From assembly GCA_029448655.1 (NCBI GenBank), contig JACCLO010000012.1, positions 1,922,001 through 1,986,000 of the forward strand: a stretch of 64,000 nucleotides of DNA, given 5' to 3'. This DNA is from Wolfiporia cocos (Eukaryota; Basidiomycota; Agaricomycetes; Polyporales; Phaeolaceae). Below are positions 55,453 through 64,000 of the stretch, piece by piece. The notes under the pieces were generated by a model. It was not told the origin of the DNA and made no database searches. It was given only the letters and a program-made list of their open reading frames with translations. A program made the translations under genes and the position numbers. Numbering within the stretch: the stretch's first letter is position 1; each line of letters starts with the position of its first letter.

Positions 55453-56165
55453 TGTTACAGGTCGAATACCCATTCGTATATTCGAGTTGCAAATATAGAT
55501 CGTTCTTCCGCACATAGGCACGTTGCTGTATGCGAGGCAAATACTTGTTAGATGCCTTCAAGTCCTAGGTAGAGTTCCTAGGAGATCGTTCGATATCCAA
55601 TACGCGTTAGAGGATATAATCTGTTCAGGTGCGAGTCCAAGAGAATATAAGACTCGCCTAAGTCCGAGAAGTCAATGTGCACTTCGAGGACTTAGTCGTT
55701 TGGTTGCTCGAGCGAGAAATACTGAGCGTAGTTTCCTACGTTTGAGAACTAGTATAAGACTTCTTGTTTGTACAACAAGGTCGAGCTGAAGAGCCTCAAC
55801 AGTAAATACATGAGTTTATGTACTACGTTAGGTTTTAGGGGTCAGACCTGTCCCAGATGACACCGATACTATCTACGTTATAGTCCCAAACGTTTGATAG
55901 GTATGTAGTGATATATCTGAGATGATAGATAGGAATGATGGCGGTTGAACGCCATCTATCAGCTAATAAACGATGAACATGAAATGAGGGCAGAGTTGGA
56001 CCTGCCAAAGGTGAAACGCGCCCTATGCACTAGTACAACTGGGGATGTGCCCAGTAGAGTCACGAATAGCCAGGGGGGTTGATTGCACAACAAGTCCCTG
56101 TATCGTTTCTTGTTCACCCAGTGGTGAGTTCTGCCAGCGTTCGAAAAATCAAAATAACCGTAACA
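55453..56165 (-). repeat. solo LTR of the gypsy-1 family, copy 1
   Basis: 713 bp, TGTTACAGGTCG to ACCGTAACA on the + strand, same family and orientation as the gypsy-1 LTRs but with many substitutions, so older. A perfect 5-bp duplication GTAGG flanks it (55448-55452, 56166-56170). No internal element sequence is attached, so it is a solo LTR left by recombination. Confidence 0.95.
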
Positions 56166-56198
56166 GTAGGAGAGACGGTGCGTGGGGGTCGGCGTATG

Positions 56199-56906
56199 TG
56201 TTACAGTTATTTCGATTTTCCGAACACTGGCAGAACTCACCATTGGGCAAATACGATACAGGGACTTGTTGTGCAACCAACCCCCCTGGCTACTCGTGAC
56301 TCTACTGGGCGCATCCCCAGTTGTACTAGCATGTAGGGCGTGTTTCACCTCTGACAGATCCAACTCTGTCCCTGTTTCATGTTTATCATTTACTAGCTGA
56401 TAGATGGCGTTCAACCGCCATCATTCCTATCTATCGTTCCAGATATATCATTTCATACTTCCCAAACGTTTCATACTATAGCGTAGATAGTATCGGTGAC
56501 ATCTGGGACGGACTTGACCCCTAAAACCTAACGTAGTATATAAACTGATGTACTTACTGTCGAGGCTCTTCAGCTCAACCTTGTTGTACAAACAAGAAGT
56601 CTTATACTCGTTCTCAAATGTAGGAAACTACGCTCAGTATTTCTCACTCGAGCAACCCAACGACTAAGTCCTTGAAGTGCACATTGACTTCTTGGACTTA
56701 GGTGAGTCTTATATTCTATCAGACTTGCACTTGAACAGATTATATCCTCTAATGCATATTGGATATCGAACGATCTCCTAGGAACTCTCCCTAGGACTTG
56801 AAGGCATCTAACAAGTATTTGCCTCGCATACAGCGACGTGCCTACATGCGGCAGAACGATCTATATTCGCAACTCGAATATACGAACGGGTATTCGACCC
56901 GTAACA
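56199..56906 (+). repeat. solo LTR of the gypsy-1 family, copy 2, inverted
   Basis: 708 bp in the opposite orientation to copy 1 (TGTTACAGTTATTTCG to CGACCCGTAACA on the + strand), with its own duplication GTATG (56194-56198, 56907-56911). Only 33 bp separate it from copy 1, so together they make a ~1.45-kb imperfect palindrome. Different duplications show two independent insertions. Confidence 0.95.
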
Positions 56907-57088
56907 GTATGGGTGGACGGTATGTGAGCACCTAAGGCGATGGTGGTGGTATGGGAGAAAGGAGGGTCTTGTCAGCATTTTTGGTGGATGATCAGTTTTG
57001 ATCAGAGGTATAAGAACCCACTACTGACGTAGTGGGAATACGTACCACTACACACTCGCTGTATTTGTAATATGTACACCCCAATAGA

Positions 57089-57283
57089 ATGCCTCAAGAA
57101 TCATCCACACAGACTGTCTATGATCTTGACAACGAGCATTTCAATCTCCTACTGGAGGTAGCCTGTGAAGCAGCGTACAAACTCGTCAATACTCATCTGC
57201 AGAAACGTGCGAAAGGCTCACAGCTGAATTCAAGCGTATATTTGGTCTTGATAAGGCTCCATACGACTGGCAGCCTCGAGTAG
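57089..57283 (+). CDS. short hypothetical ORF cut by an LTR fragment
   Basis: 65-codon frame starting MPQESSTQTVYDLDNEHF and then LLLEVACEAAYKLVNTHLQ, helical in character. It reads into the LTR fragment at 57277 and stops at once, so if it is a real gene only its first exon or N-terminus remains. I recognise no family. Confidence 0.3.
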   Translation: MPQESSTQTVYDLDNEHFNLLLEVACEAAYKLVNTHLQKRAKGSQLNSSVYLVLIRLHTTGSLE

Positions 57284-57374
57284 CCAGGGGAGTTGGTTGT
57301 GCCACAAGTCCCTGTACTGTATTTGCCTAATGGTAAGTTCTGCCAGCGTCCGAAAAATCGGGATAACCGTAACA
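57277..57374 (-). repeat. terminal fragment of a gypsy-1-family LTR
   Basis: 98 bp matching the last part of the family LTR as read on the + strand (CGAGTAGCCAGGGG to ATAACCGTAACA). The rest of the LTR is missing, so this is a truncated or recombined remnant. Confidence 0.88.
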
Positions 57375-57423
57375 TTTTGTAATGTAAATACCCCACACCA
57401 CGGGGATTTGTACCCCATGCCAC

Positions 57424-57603
57424 AGGGGTGAATTCCCACACACAGCACCTGCAAGGCGCATGTGCCAGTTGCAGATTTTACAAGTGAAGTGACAACAATA
57501 CCAAGCATCAGCGAGGTGGAGGAATGGCTGAGTGGGCAGAGACTAAAATATATTTCTAAGACATAATGTTTGTGGCAAAGCCACAGGTAATTAAGCTAGT
57601 CTA
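57424..57603 (+). repeat. SINE-like repeat unit, copy 1
   Basis: About 180 bp shared with 57737-57924. Common landmarks in order are GTGAATTCCCA, CAGCACCTGCAAGG, TTACAAG, GTCAGCGAGGTGGAGGA, GGCTGAG-GGGCAGAG, and GAAGCCACAGGTAATT near the end. TGGCTGAGTGGGCAGAG resembles the A-box region of a tRNA-Ser or Leu, hinting at a tRNA-derived head. No B box or poly(A) tail is clear. Confidence 0.6.
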
Positions 57604-57736
57604 AAAGTAATGGGAGCTCACGCCATAGGCGCTCACGTGCAGCTAGCATGTCATGCATGAGAAACACACATGGCGAGGATGTTTGCCACGTGGTGTCCAC
57701 AGGTGTCATTCCTGCTCCCATTAGATAGGGCGCCTG

Positions 57737-57924
57737 GTGCTGGTGAATTCCCATGCCCAGCACCTGCAAGGTGCGCATGCCGGTTGCAAAGGTATTACAA
57801 GCGAAGCGACAACTCTGCCGAGTGTCAGCGAGGTGGAGGAGTGGCTGAGCGGGCAGAGATAAGCAACAACTCCTAAATACAAAATTGTGGTGAAGCCACA
57901 GGTAATTGAGTTAGTCATACTAAA
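57737..57924 (+). repeat. SINE-like repeat unit, copy 2
   Basis: Second copy of the unit at 57424-57603, about 313 bp downstream in the same orientation and differing by scattered substitutions and small indels (for example TGGCTGAGCGGGCAGAG). A third, partial copy follows at about 58033-58290, with CGGCACCTGCAAGGCGC and, after unrelated DNA, GCGAAGCCGCGGGTGATCAAG. Confidence 0.6.
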
Positions 57925-58578
57925 GGGCCATGGATTGCGTGGGAACTGCCATGTGCTTTTACACGTGTGCCACGTGCTGTCCGTCATCCCATAGGGCTTG
58001 CGCCACCGACCCAGGAAGTTGGCCAGTGGATTCCCACGCCCGGCACCTGCAAGGCGCATGCGCTCAAGTCCCTTTGACCGTGTCCTCCCTGCGCTGTGCC
58101 ATGGGATTTTGTAATGTAAATAGCCTGTACTGTAGATACCTGCCAAAAAATTCAGGAGGTTTTGAGCGACCACATTTGTGGACACAGGATTACAAGCTCA
58201 GCAACAGGTTGGGCGGACTCACAATTCAATATGTTCTTACTCTATTAATTATCATCCTTAAGTGACAATTGACATCAGTGGCGAAGCCGCGGGTGATCAA
58301 GCTCGTGGCGTTTGAGCGGCGTTGCAACTGGATTTTGGGTGACAACGGGTTATGACGTGAAAGATAACATTACAACGGATTTTTGAAATTTACGACATAT
58401 GACTTGGGTCTATCTTATGTTCATTTGACAAATTCAGAACCCACTACTATCATAGCGGGAATTGCCATGAGGATCTCTGTTTCGTTATTGCATGACGTGC
58501 CACTAATATACTCGTACCCGGAACAAACAGAGGAGACTCAAGGGGATAGAGTAGGAGAAAAACTGTTCCGTCAATGCT

Positions 58579-58625
58579 AATAGGCTCGAAGCAGTGACGA
58601 AAATAGGCTCGAAGCAGTGACGAAG
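58579..58625. repeat. 23-bp tandem duplication
   Basis: The unit AATAGGCTCGAAGCAGTGAC plus GAA occurs twice head to tail with no mismatch. It lies 195 bp beyond the stop codon of the Crinkler-type gene. Confidence 0.75.
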
Positions 58626-58819
58626 GGATGATGAGAGCCAGACATAAGAGGAAGCCAAAGAAGCTTGGAGTGAGAATAGCAAAGAGAGGGCAGTCGACAA
58701 GATATTGCAGGCTCGACAGCTTCTAAATCCTACCCGTTGATGATTTCAGGATCCGCTGCTGCCGACCTTCACCGCCCTGCTCCTGATGTTCCCTCGAAAT
58801 CGATCGTTCAGTCGAACCC

Positions 58820-61800
58820 CTAATCCGGTCCTATCTGAAGATCCTGTTTGATAACTTCCTCGAATTTCGGATCCTTCAGCCAGCTATAAGTGTCCTCCCT
58901 TCTCGTCGTCCACATTGGTTTGAGCCTTTGTACCGACTTCATACTTGTCTGGCGCGCATGTTCACTATATAGAGTCCGGCCACCGAGCAGAGCGGCGTAC
59001 GAGTTGGACGCTTCAGCCGTGATAGTTGGGTATTGATCCGGGGAACAGCCCTTGATATTAATGAAATAGCGGGGATGCTGTGCATTTTTCTTTGTTGCGC
59101 GCTGGAGATTTATTCGGGGTTCAACGCAAGAATCGGATTTGACCTCCGAACGACTGCCAAGCTGCATGAGTAGACCGATATATGGCCGGTCGTCTTTTGA
59201 ATCTCGCGGGAAAAATCCCCTGCCACCGTTCATCTTCTCCTCCTTGATCGTCACTGCTGAGTCGCTCCGCTTGTTTTTGCATTGGATCAATAGACCCGTC
59301 ACCGCATTCTCGCACAGCTTGTCCTTCGAGTTGAGGAGCACAGGAATGATGCAATCGATTACGTCTTGATTAGGGGCGCACTGCATGGCCATTCCTCGGG
59401 CGAGAGCTGCCCACGCACCATAGGAGTTCGAGACAGACATGTCTTCGTTCCTCACGAAATGGGTGAAATGAACATGCGCGTCCTTGAAGGCGTCCTCGAA
59501 GGTCTTCCCGGATAACGTGGTATTCTCAGGAACCTGCTTCTTGATCTCCTCCAGCTTCTTTGCACCGAGTAGAGCTTTCAAAAAGCTGAAGAGGCTAACA
59601 GGCTTAGTAACGGTCGTCCCCTTGCCGAGCTTGCGTTTCTTAGCTGCTGCATCGAACGCTTCTATCAAAAGAAGACGCATAACCAGCTCTCCTCGGTTCC
59701 CTCTCTCGATAAGGCCATTTTCCACGCACGAAGCAAGTATTGTGGCTGCTGGTCGCCGGAACCGAAGCATAGCGCGAGAGGCGGCTTCAGCAAGAATGGG
59801 CTCCGAGGGATACCCTGACCAAAGATACTCGCGGTGCTCCGGGACACTGTAGGCGATTCGCATGTTTGACGCGACCATCTGTACTGTCGTTGTGCATGCC
59901 ATCTCTTTGGTAACGTTGAAGTCCAGCAGCAGCCTGGTAGAGAGGATGGCAAGCCTCGCACGTGAAAGATCAGAGTCTGTTTGGGGGTTGTCGTCGAATT
60001 TATTGAAGCCTGTGAGTTTGGCCATGGCAAAATCGACCAGATTCCCGCGAACTCCACCATCTCCATTGTTATAAAGAGTAGCCCACCTATAAAATCCAGC
60101 CCGTTAAGACATACATCAAGAATGGGTTCCAATGAATGGAAGCTCACAGGGGACGTCCGAACCGACTGACGAAAGACAGCTTACACGTATCCTCTAAAGT
60201 ACATTCGCCAGCCTGTATGAGAGGTTCTCCATTAAGCAAACAGTCAAAGGGCAGCTCCGTATATGGAGCTTGTAGCGTATTGTATTCCTCCTCTTGCAGG
60301 CGCGCTGAAGATGACATATTTTTGGAGGCGGCGGGTTGGTGTAGATTGGAGTTGGTTGATAGAGTGATAGCGAATAAGGTGAGTTCACGTATGTAGGTCA
60401 ATGCGGATAGTAGCGCATCATATCGTGGACGATCCTTCTCGCCGTCCTGCACTGTGGACTGAGCCAATGTGTGCGCTTCGTCGAAGTAGAGCACGAGATG
60501 GAGCTGCGTCTGATCCTTGTCCTTGTTTCCGTCCTGTGTCTGGCGACGAGTCAATCTTTTGAGCTGCTCTATGAGGGATGAACCCTTGGCCACTGTGTTT
60601 CGTGCTTGGAGCACGATCTCGTCGTCAGTAGCGTCTGGAATTTCACTGAGTTGCTATAGATGCACAAGTCAGGGGTATGGCAAGAAATGGTGATACGATG
60701 AACGCACGTTAATCCGCTTGATCACAGTCTTATACAAAGATGCCCTCTCAGCCATAAGGTATCTATACCAGGTCCTAGCGAGATGAGATTCATCCGCGAA
60801 CCCATCCTTCGGGAAATGCTGCTCTAGCTCTAGAACCTCTTTCACGCGAACAAACAGTTGCTCGAAGAATATGAGATATTGCATCAGCACATCTTGATAA
60901 CTAGCAGCACTGTTCTTGAGCAGGAATTTCACGATATCTTTATCGGCTCGCGGGTATGGAATATCTGCATAGTGTGTGGTCGCTGCGCTTCATGAGATAA
61001 TCGATTCACTTACTGCTCTCCTCGTTCTGGTGCCGGATGCAAAAGGGGATGGTGAAGATAAGTTTTGCCAATTCGTCAACCATACGTGATTTGCCAGTGC
61101 CTGAGCTTTGAATAATGGGCAGATTATTTGCATAAACATATGGCTCTCCCCCCTCGGGCCTGCACTCCGAATTCATCTTGCGGATTTCGTTGAGCAGCAG
61201 TTCGTGCGAACCACCCACGTATTTTTGTTCCCATGCTTTCACGATAGCTAATGGCATGTCAGCTGGCATGCTGCATCGGCCACACATCAATTCCTCTTGC
61301 CTTTATCTGTTCAGAGCAAGTACGCCACACGTCAGCGTCGGCGGCGAATCCAAAAGTTATGATACTTACCCTGTTGTTCCCTCAGCATGAGAGGTACGGC
61401 TTGTTTTTCGGTCACTTCGATGTGGAGATCATCTGGTTTGGGGTGCAGAGACGAGCGGTGAAAAACAATGCACCACACTGCTCATTTGGACGCACGTTGC
61501 TCGCGGAGCTTCTGGAAAGACCACGTCTCCTTACATTCAAGGAAAACGTCCCTCAGATGTGGGTGCTTCTCCCAAGCCTCGCTCCAGGCCCCTGCTGCGA
61601 TTAAAGGAGATTTGGTGTTCTTGTAGGCATCGACAGACTCCGAGAGGACATGTCGAAATAAGCCACTATCGTCAAAAATTGACCCGAGCGCGGGGGGGAT
61701 TCGCTCGTCAAGCTTTCGATGGGCCTCAGGTGAGATTACAGAATGATTTTGAGAGCCTGCCGACCGCCGAGAACTACTAGAGTGATTGGATTCTGGTCCA

Positions 61801-62432
61801 GTGACGATGAGCCCCAATTCGAGCGACCACGCCATGATCATGGCAAAACGCGAGGCTCACCGTCGCTAGCTGTCCTCGGCCGATCGCCACTAACCAATTT
61901 CGGCGAACCGCCGGTTCCTATCTTCGGCCGCTTCGGGTCCTCTGGCTTGTCTTCCGTGCTGTGCCGTTTTCGAGCTGGGACGTCGTCGTTACTACGACGA
62001 GATGTGAAGAAAGAACAAAACTCACAGGGCGTATAAAGCTGCACGATAACATCTACTAGTTTGACTTCGTCATTCCTCTGCGCATCTTCGGTGACTTCGT
62101 TCCTCTGCACATCCTTGTTACTAAAGAGAGTTTTCAGGTTCCCAAAGGAATCCAGCTGTGTCGCAATGGCGTTGAGGTTGTGCTTCTCCGGCCCCGCCAG
62201 TTTCCCCAGCAGTATATCCCCCGCTTTTTTCCCGGCCTCGTCTTTCGCGGGAAGAGGTTCTTTGGGCTGTGGGAGCTGTAAGAGTCATAAAAATGTGGCA
62301 GGGATCACGGCCACATACCTTCCAGAGCAAAATGTTCGGTACAGCGACTTGTGGCCGCATCTCATCGCCGATGGCCTTCGCAAGAGCAGATACACGAGTA
62401 CGAGCATTGCAGTCGATGAAGACAGGTGAAAC
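58820..62432 (-). CDS. Crinkler-type header fused to a P-loop ATPase, at least 8 exons
   Basis: The exons (- strand) are 62432-62319, 62275-61861, 61792-61496, 61432-61370, 61295-61014, 60964-60708, 60653-60148 and 60086-58820. They join in frame to 1066 residues; a first exon with the start codon is missing from my model and should lie above 62433. The N-terminal ~40 residues (SALAKAIGDEMRP, then PNILLWK) match the ubiquitin-like Crinkler header that ends in LxLWK. A header-to-body linker follows, with VIVQLY and a bipartite-looking basic stretch KRHSTEDKPEDPKRPK (nuclear signal candidate, ~160). Next comes a P-loop ATPase: Walker A SSGTGKS (~365), Walker B LVLYFDEAH (~535), then RFGRPLWA. 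Crinklers are known as effectors or conflict proteins in oomycetes and fungi; in saprotrophs their targets are unknown. All eight junctions keep phase, so the gene looks intact. Confidence 0.82.
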
Positions 62433-64000
62433 CTGCGTGGAGACTTCGGGATCATGAAGGAGATACAAGATTTCATTGGCGGGCAAGTTGAAGTTAGTGG
62501 ATGCAATCCACCCATCAAGTTGCGACGCGCGGATTGCTAACAATGCCAAATAATGCCATATTAGGGATCGTACAAGCGCCCAAGCGTGACGCAACAGCAG
62601 CAGGCTGTTCTACCGGAATGTGCTTTGTTACTATGGCTGGACCCCTTCTGCACAATTTTGATGGCATGCGAATAGGAGAAAATCACAAGACCCGTTCGTC
62701 TCCGGATAGCTTCAGTTATATATTCTATGATCCAATATATAGTATTAAAAATTGACAGCGCAGATGGAGTGAGCACTGTTGAAACCGAGGGCTACCGGTC
62801 AGAGGGTGCACAAGAGACCCTAATGCACAATTTCGTCACAATCAGTCACAAGATGCCGGGCGTGCCGCCATGACGGCACGGCCAGCTTGAATGTACTATC
62901 ACTGGCCCACATATGCAATCGCAACAGCAATGCAATTTCGCCTCTGGTTCCCCTCCTTCGAATTCAAAAATTATGAAGATTTGTACACTATGATTATATT
63001 ACAATCCTTAAAAACTCTAGTAGATGAAGAGGAAAAAATGAACAATGTCAATCAGAGTTATTGATGGACTTCGGCTCAGTCTTCACCTTGACGAAATCCT
63101 TCCAAAATAACAATGCGTCTTCTCAATATACTTGAGGCTTCACGTGGAGGGGAAATGTGCATTGTGTCAGTATAGAGAGGCAGATTGCAGTCAAAGTGTG
63201 ACATCAGCCACATCCTCAGTCGGCAAATCTGAACTCAGCCTCTGATGCCTGGTGGCTTAGTGGTTGCAATGCACCGATGGCGTCATGCCGTTTGATGCCG
63301 CGCGTTCGGCAATTTGGCGATCGTGACTGATGGCGTGACCGATGCTCGGAGAAAAGTTGCATTGCTGTTGCGATGCTTTACGGGCTTCGGTATCATGCAG
63401 CATGCACTTTCGGAGGTTCGAAAAAATATATCTTATACTAGAGATTCATAGTCATCATTTAAAAAAGATCCCGAGGGATTTGGGCTTGATTTCATGAAGA
63501 TAGAGGCAAAACTCGGCGGGACATGCGAAAAAGTTGCATATGTGGGCCAGTGATAAGATAGTGTGCATACAGACTCATCAAAGGATGACTAAGCAACGTG
63601 ACAGAATCACTGTAAAATTAATGCGAGTTCTGAGCAGTACAGTCTCCGAAATCGAAAACCACAGATTTGTAGAAAATTGCATTCCGCACAATCGCTTGCG
63701 GGCAGATTTCTGATCCTTGCCTTTGCTGAATTGCCTTAGCATTTACACGGGAGGGACTACAGTCAACGCCAAAACAAGCTATTTGAAATTGTCTTATCAA
63801 TATCACTCTCAGCACCGCCCGAGCCATCTGGCACTCACTCATGCCCAGGCAACGTCTATTCAACCTTAAAAATCTAGGGGCGCACTCAAGCTTGGAACGA
63901 GCATGTCCGGAAGATAATGATTAGGGCAAGGAGAATGTGAGTTAGACCATTAATACCGACCAATGACATTGACATTAGTCCTAGGTTGCTAAAGGCAGCA
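62433..64000. other. region upstream of the Crinkler-type gene, nothing else seen
   Basis: It should contain the missing first exon and promoter of the gene below 62432. ATG-led candidates exist around 62549 (- strand, MALFGI...), but none gives a convincing header start. The rest (62.8-64.0 kb) holds only short frames. No RNA gene or transposon end is evident. Confidence 0.4.

Noticed and set aside
57833..57870. Possible tRNA-Ser gene (GGAGGAGTGGCTGAGCGGG)
   Set aside because: No matching T-arm or acceptor strand follows within tRNA length; treated as part of a SINE-like repeat.
63247..63330. A-box-like TGGTGGCTTAGTGGTTGC as a possible tRNA
   Set aside because: No B box and no cloverleaf pairing downstream.

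Overview
The window looks like nuclear DNA of a filamentous basidiomycete, probably an Agaricomycete and perhaps Polyporales. Host genes are split by many 45-65 bp GT-AG introns. They encode typical mushroom families: a Pho85-type cyclin, an F-box protein and a Crinkler-headed P-loop ATPase. The mobile DNA is also of fungal type: self-priming Ty3/Gypsy elements, hAT-like miniature elements and a Tc1/mariner-like DDE transposon. I name no species.

Layout. 0.8-3.0 kb (+): an Eeb1/ABHD1-3-type alpha/beta-hydrolase. 3.5-4.7 kb (+): a GNAT acetyltransferase like yeast Mpr1. 4.7-10.1 kb: no gene I can support. 10.1-11.3 kb (-): a Pho85-type cyclin. 11.3-20.5 kb: again no supportable gene. 20.5-21.8 kb (+): an F-box protein. 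22.3-29.2 kb: a large inverted repeat whose arms each carry a decayed DUF1917-like gene. Between the arms sits an apparently intact 13-exon gene for a mitochondrial, membrane-anchored P-loop ATPase (24.98-27.45 kb, +).

27.5-54.4 kb: the right arm of that repeat has been blown apart by nested transposons. An outer element (29167-44516, 7-bp duplication CTTTCGG) contains three insertions: a hAT-like miniature element (29989-31178, 8-bp duplication), a TA-flanked miniature element (43863-44487), and a Tc1/mariner-like DDE transposon (31218-42930). The DDE transposon is itself split by an almost pristine Gypsy retrotransposon (34033-42491, LTRs that look identical, duplication TGTCC). A second hAT-like element (44702-54276) broke the arm again and holds an old, stop-ridden Gypsy element (45302-53688, duplication CATTC). 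Because the left arm is uninterrupted, it serves as the empty-site reference for the whole stack.

55.4-57.4 kb: two solo LTRs of the young Gypsy family in opposite orientation 33 bp apart, plus an LTR fragment. 57.4-58.3 kb: repeated SINE-like units. 58.8-62.4 kb (-): a Crinkler-type header fused to a P-loop ATPase. The last 1.6 kb is empty as far as I can see.

Both Gypsy elements encode a dUTPase beside the protease and show Tf1-like self-priming geometry. The young one also carries an extra zinc-knuckle ORF overlapping the end of pol in another frame. These retroelement features and the palindrome with its nested insertions are the most unusual content. All exon boundaries were read by eye from splice motifs and frame; nothing was aligned by computer.
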